The translations under genes and the position numbers were made by a program. Of a stretch of 64,000 nt of DNA, positions 37,115 through 48,600 are shown piece by piece (the first letter of the stretch is position 1; every line of letters starts with the position of its first letter). The notes below the pieces were generated by a model. That model saw nothing but the letters and a program-made list of their open reading frames with translations, had not been told where the DNA came from and searched no databases. Origin of the DNA: Diphasiastrum complanatum. Taxonomy: Eukaryota > Streptophyta > Lycopodiopsida > Lycopodiales > Lycopodiaceae. The stretch covers positions 21,904,881-21,968,880 of the forward strand of contig CM055110.1 in the NCBI GenBank assembly GCA_029204225.1, in the 5' to 3' direction.

Positions 37115-37756
37115 GTTAAGATATATCTTAACCAGCTGCATCCAAAGTTTGTGGATGACTGTCGTCTGTTGTTCCACAAGGTGTACCAGGCTCCTCCATC
37201 CTGTGGCGAAATCACAATCAGATTCGCCAAATGCTAAACCTTTGAGCGCTACAAGGCCGCCAAATTGGACCCTGCCTCTCACAAGATAGCATGGGTGAGA
37301 TTTGGTGAGAATGTGATTGCAATGTGCAGCAGCAAGAAGGATGGCCTACAGAAAAACTGGAAAATTGGAACAGGGCTAATGGCCCCCCTCAGAATATGAG
37401 TTAGAGGCAAGAGAGAGCACTCCAGCAAGTTTGGAGGCGAGGACAGTGTGTTCTACACTACTCTTTCCCCTCCAGGATATATGCCTGAGGTGGAGGCAAT
37501 GAATAGGGTGAGAACAATGTCGTCCAAGTAATCAAGGACGAGATTCATGAAGCTGGAGAAACGCCTTCTTGAGCTTCAGACACGCACTCCTCCCAATAAA
37601 GAGGAGATAAAAGAAGTGGATGATGAGCTCATTTTGACAAGGCGCACGCTAAAAAAAGCTAAAGTGCAAACGGATGCCCAGTCCCTCGGAAGGGAGGTTG
37701 TAGAGGAGGAGGTAAATTTTTTTGGTAGTCTTCCTTTTGCTGTTTGGTACTTTTGA
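37115..37756 (+). pseudogene. Unclassified gag-like frame with coiled coil
   Basis: A single frame of about 214 codons broken only by stops at 37235, 37397 and 37529. It starts KIYLNQLHPKFVDDCRLLFH, continues with basic and aromatic-rich segments (FERYKAAKLDPASHKIAWV), and ends in a charged helix: LEKRLLELQTRTPPNKEEI followed by VDDELILTRRTLKKAK, a predicted coiled coil. It is richer in G+C than its surroundings. I do not recognise the family. Because a zinc knuckle and protease follow, it is most likely the gag of an unclassified retroelement, although a captured host gene fragment is possible. Confidence 0.45.
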
Positions 37757-37839
37757 AGCTTATGGACAAGTTGTGGTCATTATAATGAAACCTTTGGAGA
37801 TTTTAATAATTTTTATATTGTTTTTTGGTACTTACGCGG

Positions 37840-38463
37840 CCCAACCTCAATGCCAAGGTGGAAGAATTTACAGATGCTACGAATGCGGAGAAGGGCATAG
37901 AGTTGCCAAATGTCCTCATGAGGGCATGTATACACCCTTCTACCGAGAATGCGGATATGAATGTTAAGAAAAAACCTTCAGAACGTCAACCCACAGAAGC
38001 TCCAACACCACCACTAGGCTCACCACGAAGAATAGATCTTAACGACTGTTTATATCATCAAGAAGTACCATTCCAAATGGGATTAGCCTGAGGTTCTACA
38101 AACAGAATTGCTCACAAGTCTATTGACTAGCATAATGAACTTATCCCAGGAAGTGTACTTGGGATTGCACCACAAGTGAAGGGCGTTCTATCAAAATGGA
38201 TGAATTCGAAACCTATATCAACATCAAAAGAACCCTTAAATTGTGCCAGGTACGAGGGAACCAGTAATGTCCTCAACATAGGGACAACATGGGAAAGTGA
38301 GCAACACAATAGCACCTTGCCAATCAAGCACAAGCAATACGAGGACAAAGTGGCGGTGGTAGATGGAGGATCTAGTGTCCACTTGATCTCCACTACCTTA
38401 TATCAGAAATGGAATTTACAAGGACTGAAGCCAGTAAAAGATAATCAACATTCCCAATTCTAG
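37840..38463 (+). pseudogene. Zinc-knuckle and retropepsin-like fossil
   Basis: At about 37867-37920 there is a knuckle CYECGEGHRVAKC, spaced C-x2-C-x3-H-x4-C. This is one residue shorter than the canonical CCHC spacing, followed by PHEG. Further on, the frame open at 38176-38463 holds VAVVDGGSSVHLISTTLYQKW with Asp at 38362, resembling the DGGSSVNL/M protease motif of plant Ty3/gypsy elements. The two parts are in different frames. Together with the upstream gag-like frame they look like the 5' half of one retroelement. Confidence 0.5.
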
Positions 38464-38943
38464 GAAGGAGTGTAGCCCTTGTTTTTTCCTTGTTGAAGGC
38501 ATGGTATCATAAACGGTTCTTTGTTGGACTTGAAACATCCACAAGGAAGGCCATTTCATGGGAGGGAGCATTGTGGTGACATTATGGAATGATACAACCA
38601 TATGGTTCTGGAATTTTGACTAGCACTCTTCATGCTTTCTTTCTATCTCTTTCATTCTTGGTGTGTTCTTGGTACTTTTGGTTCTCCTGGAGTACCAAAG
38701 TTTTGTGGGTTGTTGATACTTTTTTGTTCGTGGTACTCTAGGATTTTTCTGTTCTTGGTTCTATAATTTTTTGTGTTCGAAGTCCTTATTTTTTATATTG
38801 AAGTACCAAAATTGGTACTATTGGTTGTTGTCTTAGTCTAAATCTCGATAGCTTTAAACCTGTTATGCTATAAATTAAAGGGTTCAAAGGGTTTGGTCTT
38901 GACTTGTCAAGAGGGACTATGTGAAATCTTATTACATGTGTGT
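38464..38943. other. No recognised gene
   Basis: T-rich with repeated 'ttcttggt.ct' and 'ggtactt' words near 38640-38820. No frame recognised. Confidence 0.4.
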
Positions 38944-39954
38944 GGGTCGTCACATATTTTTTACAATACACACACACCCACACTCACATAGTCTCCAAGA
39001 CACTGGAGAATGATATTTAAGGTCACTCCATGGGTCAATACAACATGTCACATCCCATAGAAAATAATTGGTGAAGTTTTGCCACATCGGAGATGTGAAG
39101 GCTTTCCCCACCATTGGGCCACCCATCCCAGTTTTTACACCAGTTTGTCATGCTTAACTAAGCATGTATAAACCAACACGCCTGGTTGGGCAAAACTTCT
39201 TCGAGTATTAACCATGTTATATAACGTATTGACCAGGGTTGGCTACCAAACCACCCCTAGGAGTTTAACGTACCTCAGATTTGGTGTACCTGCCACAATG
39301 GTCTAATGGACTTAAGGATTGATTTATATCATACCGATATAATTTGTTCCTAACTCATTGGTCGTCACAGATTTTTTACAATACACACACACCCACATTC
39401 ACAAAGTCTCCGAGACACTGGAGAATGACATTTAAGGTCACTCCATGGGTCAGTACAACACGTCACATCTCATAGAAAATACTTGGCAAAGTCCTACCAT
39501 TGGGTCACCCATCCCAATTTTTACACTGGTTTGTCATGCTTAACTAAGCATGTATAAACCAACACACCTGCCATCCGTTGGGCAAAACTTCTCTGGGTAT
39601 TTACCATGTTATACAACATATTGATCGAGGTTGGCTACCAAACCACCCCTAGGAGTTTAACGTACCTCATATTTGGTGTACCTGCCACAATGGTCTAATG
39701 GACTTATGGCTTGGTTTATATCATACCGATATGATTTGTTTCTATCTCATTGGTCGTCACAGATTTTTTACAATACACACACACCCACACTCACGTAGTC
39801 TCCGAGACCCTGGAAAATGACATTTAAGGTCACTCCATAGGTCAGTACAACACGTCACATCCCATAGAAAATACTTGGCAAAGTTTTGTCATGTCAAAGA
39901 TGTGAAGGCTTTCGCCACCATTGGGTCACCCATCCCAGTTTTACACTAGGCTTA

Positions 39955-39957
<3 letters not shown>
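38944..39957 (+). repeat. Satellite-like tandem triplicate, about 392-416-bp unit
   Basis: Units begin with GGTCGTCACA at 38944, 39360 and 39752. The first two are 416 and 392 bp; the third is cut after about 205 bp, where a (CA)n array begins. Each has ACAATACACACACACCCACA near its start, 'gtctcc.agac.ctgga.aatga', 'atttaaggtcactccat', and in the full units 'aaccacccctaggagtttaacgtacctca'-type sequence. Confidence 0.93.
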
Positions 39958-40893
<936 letters not shown>

Positions 40894-40911
40894 TGTTAGG
40901 GGAAATTCCCG

Positions 40912-41075
40912 ACGGGGGATTAGTCTCGCCAGGAAGCCCTATAGGGGAAGGGCCCACACTGCTCTTACGTGAGTGATTGAGGGATACCGCTTCCAATCTT
41001 GAGGGCCATCTCAACCACCCCGTGCTCCCCAGCCGATGAGGGCTTTCCAGGCCCGCAAAGGCACGGTTGCAAAGA
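40912..41075 (+). repeat. Dispersed repeat, copy B
   Basis: Same family as 25325-25485 but more GC-rich, retaining more CpG sites. It begins 'cgggggatta' and ends near 'gcaaagagg'. Flanks differ between the copies. Confidence 0.55.
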
Positions 41076-42900
41076 GGTTTAACAGCCCTCTAGGTCATAT
41101 TGATCATGTCTTTCCATATCATAGCTCTAGGTGAGGGTGATTAAGGGCATCCCCATTACACTAAAGTCTTGTAGCCTACGGGTCCAAGGCCGTCTCATGG
41201 CATTATGGCTCTAGCCTAAAGCCTTCAAAGTATAGGGTTTGTTGATCGTACGACTGCACTTGGTAAAGGGGATGGTGCTTACAATTTTCGTGAAATGTCC
41301 ATGAGCAGTCAATCAACGAGTTTAAGGCACACAAGATGAAGCTAGCACACATACACCAAATAGAAATAGGACGTCATCTCTTTGTTAATTTTGTGCAACG
41401 TGGGGGTGCCAGTTATACGTGCCGCCTTGTTTGATAGGCGGTGGTATTTCGCCAACCGTCAAGCCTAGGTATTTCGCTAGGCAGTTCCAACGATGGATGT
41501 GACTATGCTGACCCCTAACCGAGGTGATGTATTTCAATCATGAACGGTGACGGCCCGCTCTTGTGTTTCAAAGAGATCGGATCAATGACTTACTCATACG
41601 AAGAAACTGCTAATATCAAGACTAACTTTGCAAACTGACTCACCATATACTCAGAACTCTCGATCTTCGATAATCATGCGCTTAAGATGAGGGAATACAA
41701 TTAGCATGCTACTTAACATGATCGTCATTATGAAATCCATAACAATGCTATTTAAAACATAGCCAAGACAATTTCAAGTGATGTTAGGTTAGCCTTGCCG
41801 ACGATATTTCACAAAACGACTTCATATCACACAACACAAGAACTTAAGAATAATAAAAAAAACCATGTTTTGAAGAGGATCCAAGAAGTACGCCTTATGT
41901 GAAAAAGAGAAAACCGGGTATGTCCTTAGAATTCTCAAGTCACGAATGCTCGCCGATCCGTCATGTTATTATTTCACCAAAACCCTTCACTATGCCAATG
42001 AGATGTGAACCCAGAAGGTAACCCATCCTGACAGCGCGTCGTTCAAGCCCAGGTGCATCGAGCTTGCACGGGACAGAGCTCAGGGAGTTTCAACAAGAAA
42101 TCTACGGATTCTAGAAGAGCTTCAAGTGGTAACCATAGATTTGACAAGCCTGGCAGGGCTCCAGCGAGCTAGCCAAGATTCAGTGAGCTTCCAAAAGCAA
42201 GTTCATTGAGTGGACTCAGGTTCAACGAGCTCAGAAGATATTCAAGATGCCCAGCTGCAGGTTCGACTACCTAGCCGAGGTTCAGCGACCTCCAACAGAC
42301 TTATTCCAGGGCAGGTCAGATAGCCAGTGCTCAATGCTCACGTTCCACAGGCAATAGGCATTATTGTCAGTCATGCATCTACATATGGGATGGGCCTCCA
42401 ATAGCCAATCTAATTGCGGTCATGAGTGGGTATCTGGCAGCAGTAGTCAATCGTTCATGATAAGCATGCTTGCAGTAGCAATCACGGGCTCTGGATCAGA
42501 AAACGAGCTATTATTCCGACCACCTCACAGTGTAGATCAAACACAAAACTTGGCATACGATAGGTGGGAGTACAAACCATTCATGAGGTCATCAACAATG
42601 AGAAATAAAGCATGGAGAGTTGTTGCATGCAGCTGTGTGTAAGGAAAATATGATCCATGTGTTGCAAAGAAAAGGAACAAGATGACAGAATGGCCTCCTT
42701 GGAAGGTGGAATTGTGCATGACATGATAACTTTTTAAGAAGGAAAACTGATTCTATGAAGAATATGGCAATGGAAAACTTCAAAAGATAGCATGTCCACA
42801 ACAGCCTTACTGCCTGCTCAGCAACCAACGATGCATCACAACATTCTCACAATCACTTACCTAAGAGTCTCCTCACAATCAATATGAAAGCCATCCTCTC
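41076..42900. other. No recognised gene
   Basis: Mixed composition. Contains short repeats of 'ggtatttcgcc/t' near 41450-41480 and 'caagctcg/cgagct' words at 42000-42300. Open frames up to 92 codons show no family motif. Confidence 0.4.
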
Positions 42901-42924
42901 CCTCATGCAACACTCTCATGCTCT

Positions 42925-43074
42925 CCCCTTGATTTCACGTGTACCATCACCAATGGTTAACAACAACCAGCTCTATCAGGGACACCAGCAGCCCATTCTC
43001 CCCTTGATTTCACGTGTACCATCACCAATGGTTAACAACAACCAGCTCTATCAAGAACACCAACAGCACATTCT
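42925..43074 (+). repeat. 75-bp in-frame tandem duplication
   Basis: Copies 42925-42999 and 43000-43074 differ at only a few bases near their 3' ends. The unit is a multiple of three and sits in an open frame of 82 codons (42884-43132), giving a 25-residue repeat beginning LPLISRVPSPMVNNNQLYQ. No family is recognised, and coding status is doubtful. Confidence 0.9.
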
Positions 43075-43570
43075 CTCACGTAACATACCAAACAAAAGTT
43101 TTTCTCTCCCATCATCTCACCCTTCCCAATGAATGCAAAAAGAGGCCTCTCCCTTTATATGCATCTCTCACACCTTCCCCTTCAAAATGCCATGTCTTCA
43201 TTCTTCAAGCCTTTCACAAAAAGTGTCCTCTCTTGTACATGGCTCGTAGTTGTGATTTGATCACAAGTGGTACCTTTCCCCTTTTAGAAAAGATGGATTG
43301 GGGTCATGGGTACACGGGTATTACATGTGTGAGCCACTTTTTTCTTTTGCACTTGTTGGTGGTGTAAATGAAAGTACTTCTCTTGATTACTCTTCTTAAT
43401 TGGGTGGTCCTCATTGCTACTTGTGGTCAATTCCTACCACTTTTAGGTAGTATATTTTTATCAAGTGGATTTGGCCTCTTCTTTGCATTTTTCTTTTGCA
43501 TGTCCATGGCCCATTGTCAAGCCGTTGAGGTGATTTGTTTGTCGGGGTGCCGCTTTGACTTGCATTGGTC

Positions 43571-43665
43571 CTAATGCCTAAAACCTTATGCTTGATATAA
43601 TGTTTAATATAAAATCTGATGTTTGGTATAAAACCTTTCCCAATGTTTGATATAAAACCTGATGG
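43571..43665 (+). repeat. Short tandem repeats, about 23-bp unit
   Basis: Three to four imperfect copies of 'aatgtttgatataaaacct' lie in a row. Confidence 0.7.
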
Positions 43666-43714
43666 TTTTTGTTTCAATTTTTGCAGGTGTTTTGCATTGG
43701 AGGAAGTGATTCCA

Positions 43715-44057
43715 TGACATGGACACTCCCGAGTGTGTGTGCGAAGCAACCCTTCATACGTCACTCCAAAGGGTGAGAGCCAGTCTACAAGGAGGAGGAG
43801 GTTGAATACGAAGTGACAAGCAATGTGTAGGGCGTTGTTGCTTGCACCTATAGTTCATCTCGTTGAGGAGACGACATGTTCAACCGCAAGTTTGGTTTCA
43901 AACTTGCAAAGTGTCGAGCACATATTGATTGTTAGTGTTGGTGGCGTGGGTAGTTTAGGAGTGGTTGTCACACCAGAGCATGTGCATGGCAATGCCATGT
44001 ATAGAACGCCTGAGTTGGAGTCCAGGTCGGAAGGGAAGAGTAGATTAGAGCGGAGGA
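43715..44057 (+). pseudogene. Second copy of the Helitron-like segment
   Basis: Homologous to 447-785 in the same orientation. Shared landmarks include 'atggacac.cc.gagtgtgtg', 'gggtgagag.cagtc', 'gacgacat/gcgacatac', 'tttcaaacttgca.ag.gtcgA' and 'gtagattagagc'. A frame reads VVTPEHVHGNAMYRTPELES, matching VTPDHVRRDLTCRTPELKS in the first copy. It stops at 44057 before the helicase part. Truncated remnant. Confidence 0.7.
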
Positions 44058-44114
44058 TTCAAAAATTCAGCATCCCATAGAAACATCAGCATAACAAAGG
44101 CATGAATTAATGTT

Positions 44115-44324
44115 TTATGAATGATTCAATTCTTCATATAATTTCTGAACAAACTCCAAGTTTTGTTGAACTTCGATCAACAACAAGTCTTCTTTTGATT
44201 TTGTGTAACGGCCAATTGGTAAGTTGCCGAATTCTTCTAACTTGACCAAGAGCAATGTTCCATCGAACAGCTCCTGAATTAACTTTGTATCTTCGTCCGA
44301 ATCACTTTGAAGATGACGTGGCAT
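44115..44324 (-). other. Short open frame of unknown nature
   Basis: Seventy codons, acidic and Leu-rich (KLIQELFDGTLLLVKLEEF). I recognise no family. It lies on the same strand as the gypsy element further along, but about 700 bp beyond its integrase. Confidence 0.25.
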
Positions 44325-44499
44325 AATGACATGACATCTGTCACTTCCATTTATAGAGGACGTGCATGGATCAGTGTTTGAAACTATAATTTGACTGATC
44401 GATCTTTAATGACGGAAGACCGTTTGTGAAAACAAAAAAAATCAAATTAAGAAGAAACAATATCTGTTTTGATATGTGAGCGTACACACGTGTGAAAAA

Positions 44500-45010
44500 T
44501 GATGATCACGTGGCCATCATCTTTAATGGAGGAATACAAAAAGTAGGTCGAGAGATTCTCGAGAGATTTTCGAAAATATGCTAGAAAGATTCTAGAAAGT
44601 TTCGCGAAAATTTCTCGCAGGATCCTAAAAAAAATGATACAGAAACTCACGAAAATTTCTCGAAAATTTTAGCAATATACTAGAAAATTTCTCAAAAAAC
44701 TGGAGAAAATGCTAGAAAAGATGCTAAAAAAATTCTCGAAAATGATCTACGAACATTTGATTAACAAATTTAGTGTCGTGAAAAATTCTCGAAAATACTT
44801 TAAAAATTATATTGAAAGATTGAGAGAAGTCAGGAAAAATTCTCGAAAATTTCACGAGACATTATGAAAAATATTGGAAGGTGGTAGAAAATTTCACAAA
44901 AATTTCTAGAAAAGATAAAAGAAAAGTCGCAAAAAATATTAGAAAAGATAAAAGAAAATTCGCGAAAAATTCCAAAAAAATACTAGAAAATAATAAGAAT
45001 AATAAAAAAA
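44500..45010. repeat. Degenerate TTCTCGAAAATTT-type repeat tract
   Basis: About 500 bp dominated by variants of (A)nTTTCTCGAAAAT, CTAGAAA and TTCGCGAAAA at irregular 10-30 bp spacing. Alternating GAA and TTC triplets occur, e.g. GAAAGATTCTAGAAAG at 44584-44599. Found beyond the 3' end of the minus-strand gypsy integrase, where an untranslated region or LTR would be expected. Confidence 0.75.
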
Positions 45011-45028
45011 AATTTCTGGTCAAAGGTA

Positions 45029-46146
45029 CTAATTCTTCAGTCTGGACCCATTAATACGTGTAGGTAACAGTTCACCTTCAAGTGATTGAAGTTGCACAGA
45101 ATCATCGTCAAACACCTCTATGACTTTATAAGGTCCAAGCCATCTCATATGGAGTTTTCCAGGGAACTTTTGATGTCGACTGTCATATATTAGCGCAAAG
45201 TCATCCGCTTTCAGATCACATTTCCTGATATGACTGTCATACTTCTTCTTTCTTTGTTTCTGGATTTCCTTCATTAATTTTTGTGAAGTCACATGAGCTT
45301 TAACTAGTTCTTCAATATTAGTCAACCTTTCGTTTATACATTCTGTATCTATTCGTTGAGCTTGAATATGAAAAGTTTCCCCCTCAAATTCAATTGGCAA
45401 AATAGGATGCACACCATACGTTCGAAAAATATGGTGTCTGCTTTGTCGTGATTTTTTCTGTGTTGTGATAAGCCTAGAAAACTGATGGTAGTTTCTGATC
45501 CCAATCTGTTGCATATGCAATAGTAATTTTGTTCAGGATCTTACATAAAATTCCATTAGCTCTTTCTGTCAACCCGTTTGCTTTTGGATTATACGGTATA
45601 GTTTTTCTGTGTTTGATAAAAAAATATGTTGTCAGCAACCGTATCGTGCCATTTAGAAAATGTGTACCTTGGTCACTTACTAGTTCAAGTGGACAACCAT
45701 ATCTTGTGATTATACTTTTGAATAAGAACGTCGCGACAGTTTTCGCATCGTTTCATTTCGTTGGCTCTGCTTCAACGTTCTTTGTAGCATAATCCATTGC
45801 AACTAGAATATAAGGACATTTCGTATGTCGGGTCACAGGTTTGATTGGACCGACAAAGTCAATCCCCCACTTTTTCAAATGGTGCAAGAGGCAGGATTGG
45901 TGTCAACGGCCAATTCATTGCTTTTGTAGGCTTACTAGATCTCTGGCATTGATCACATGAACGAATAAAGTTTGATACATCCTTGAATATTGTTGGCCAC
46001 CAATACTTGGCAGTCAATATCTTATTAACTGTGTTCTTTAGAAAAAATTGTCCTCCAGCATCTTTTGAGCTTAACGACCTTTTTAATGTCTTCAGTTTTG
46101 AGACATCTTCGTAGTTGATGGTCAGCACCAAGCTTGTATAGAACAA
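45029..46146 (-). pseudogene. Integrase of the minus-strand gypsy element
   Basis: The zinc domain has HHCC-like spacing ending IRSCDQCQRSSKP at about 45930-45965, preceded by AKYWWPTIFKDV. The catalytic core (45530-45860) is heavily frameshifted and no complete D-D-E triad is readable. The C-terminal part is open at 45029-45520: QRKKKYDSHIRKCDL, FALIYDSRHQKFPGKLHMRW and LGPYKVIEVFDDDSVQL, a typical GPY/F module. A stop after SRLKN ends it. No chromodomain follows. Confidence 0.85.
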
Positions 46147-46339
46147 TGTTAATAATTGTATAAGGTGCTACCTTATATTGAAAAACTGTCTTTTGCTCTT
46201 AATCATAACCATCCGGATATATATGATCTTTGACATAAATAATAATATCTGAATATAGCGAATTTGTAGATGAAATTTCAAATAGAGGTTCATCTAGAAA
46301 ATCATCCTTAATAGATTCTTCAATTTTTCTGGTGCTGAG

Positions 46340-46774
46340 TCACGATAGATAATCAGCATTTGTATGATACTTTTCTTGGTGAAGTTCTACTTGATAAGTG
46401 AATTCCTGCAGAAGTAGAACCCATCGAGCAATTTGTCCTGATAGATCTGGTTTATTTACAAGATACTTAAGAGCATAGTGATCAACATGAAAAATAAATG
46501 CATATCCCAGCAAATAATGCCGAAATTTCTTAATAGTGAAAATCATTCCAAGAGCTTCTCTTTTTGTAGACGAATAATTCTTCTATGATGCACTTAGCTG
46601 TCGACTCACATAATAAATGGGATGATCTTTCTTCTGGTTGTCCTTCTGGCTTAGACAGACGCCAATAGCAAATGCAGAAACATCCACATAACTATAAAAT
46701 AAAATAGCCCAGTTGGGTGGTCTCAGAATAGGAGCATTGATCAACCTTTGCTTAAGTTCTTCGAATGCTTTCTG
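46340..46774 (-). pseudogene. RNase H of the minus-strand gypsy element
   Basis: Reads YVDVSAFAIGVCLSQ (a first-acid region, Asp present), HPIYYVSRQLS, NYSSTKREALGMIFTIKKFRHYL (Glu present) and FIFHVDHYALKYLVNKPDL (HVDH in place of the usual TDH, second Asp present). Stops separate the pieces. Confidence 0.85.
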
Positions 46775-47854
46775 CTATTCATTTGTCCACAAGTATTCCA
46801 CTTGTTTCTTCAGTAGATGTGTAAGAGAGGCAGCAATAGAAGCATGATTTTGAATAAATCTCCGGTAATAGCCGACATGTCCTAAAAAAGCTCTTAGTTC
46901 ACATAAATTGGTTGGTATCTGGAGATTTTTTATAAGCTCGACTTTATCTTTGTCGACTTCTATTCCTCTGTTAGATATTCTGTGTCCAAGTAATATTCCT
47001 TCTTTCATACCGAAAAAACATTTTTCTGGATAAAGAGATAAACAAGTATCTCGACACCGTTGCAATGTTAATTTCAGCTTCTGTAGGTGCATCTTTATAT
47101 CACTATATACATACAAATCATCAATAAATATTACGAGAAAAGTTCTTAGGAAGGCAGCGAAAATTAACATCATGATTCACTGAAAAGTCGCTGGAGCGTT
47201 ACAAAGACCAAAGGGCATTTTATTGTAGGCATAAGTGCCCCAATCCGTAGTGAATGTAGTCTTTGAACGATCCTCCTTTCACACTCCAGCCTGATTGTAA
47301 CCAGAAAAACCGTCATAGAAACTGTAACGCTGCTGACCAGCAACCTGATCTAAGATGGAATTCGTGAAGGGCAGAGGATGATGATCCTTCCTTGTGGCAA
47401 CATTGAGTTTGTGGAAATCCTGGCATATTCGTATTTTGCCAGTCTTTTTCTTTGGGACGACAACAATGGGTGAAACCCATTCACTACTTAAGACATGATA
47501 GATTATACTTGCCTTAAGGTGTTTGTTGAGTTCGTCCTTAACCATGAGAGAGTACTTGGGATTGAGACGATACTGTCTCTGTTAAATAGGTACAACATCT
47601 TCCTTAAGATCAATACGGTGCTCTCCAAATTTTGCAGGTATACCCTTCAAATCATCGAGCAACCAGACAAAAACATCTTGATACTCCTTCAATAGTTCAG
47701 TGAATTCCACCAATTCAGATTCTCCAAGTGACTTCGAAACATGCACAAATCTACCAGGTGCAAGTTCAATTAGTTCAGTAGAATCTAGTAAAATGATACC
47801 TTCTGTCATACTGGCCTTGGTATGGCCATGAGTTTTGCGCATGGTTGACTCCAT
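46775..47854 (-). pseudogene. Reverse transcriptase of the minus-strand gypsy element
   Basis: From N to C: FTELLKEYQDVFVWLLDDL and GIPAKFGEHRIDLKED (47582-47854), then ASIIYHVLSSEWVSPIVVVP, KKTGKIRICQDFHKLNVAT, HHPLPFTNSILDQVAG and YSFYDGFSGYNQ with the first catalytic Asp. Then [13 protein letters not shown], and after a stop VIFIDDLYVYSD with the catalytic DD, followed by LGHRISNRGIEVDKDKV and LRAFLGHVGYYRRFI. The three segments are split by a stop near 47578 and by stops near 47279 and 47174, but the motifs are well preserved. Confidence 0.95.
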
Positions 47855-48600
47855 AGATGTTTTCTTGTCGTCAACCTGTTTTTGTTACCAAATTCGTGTT
47901 CAGATTCATCACTCGAATCGTGAGACTCTTTTGAGTTCGTGTCTGCAACTATAATTTCTTCATACGAAACATCCACTTCAGCGTTGCAGACATCGAAGAA
48001 TTTTTCTTTGTCAGCATTCTCATAACATTTGAAATATTGCACTTCAATGTCAGATTCATTAGACAAAACATGTAAGGCATAAGAAGATTCTTCTGAGGTA
48101 AAACTGGTGTCAGACAAAGGAATTTCACCTTCATATTTGTCACGACTCCAAGTAATTATTTGTTCTGCTGGCTTACCTCGATTATTGGTCTCACCAGTCT
48201 GAAATCTCAACTCTCTGGATTTCCAATGAACACTTGCGTTTGATTGATAAAGCCAGGGTTGTCCAATTAGCACAGAATAAGATGACAAACCGAGTGGTTT
48301 GATAACTACAAAATTTATTGTGAATGGGTTGGTTTGAATGTAAACAGTGACATCCTTCAGTTCTCCAACAGGTTTTCGTCGTGTCGAATCAGCTAACTTG
48401 ATGTTTCGCTATGTCGGTTGAATGTCAGTCAGCCCCAAAGCATGAGCTATGTCTTCTATTATTATGTTCACACTGGACCTAGAGTGGCACTTTTTCGATC
48501 AGGCATCCCGCAATGGTAATATCAATTTCAAGTGCACCGAGATCATCTAAATCAATAGACAGAACACCAGCATCTGGCAAAGAAACTTTTTTCTTAATTT
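47855..48600 (-). pseudogene. Protease region of the minus-strand gypsy element
   Basis: The frame near 48430-48590 reads SIDLDDLGALEIDITIAG, then, after a frame change, SSVNIIIEDIAHALGL, the flap side of the DGGSSVN-type protease motif. The catalytic Asp is not readable. It continues to VLIGQPWLYQSNASVHW at about 48240-48288, a conserved LGxPWL-type motif near the protease C-terminus, then a long acidic linker to the reverse transcriptase. Confidence 0.75.

Noticed and set aside
45529-45792. Plus-strand frame of 87 codons
   Set aside because: Antisense shadow of the gypsy integrase core.
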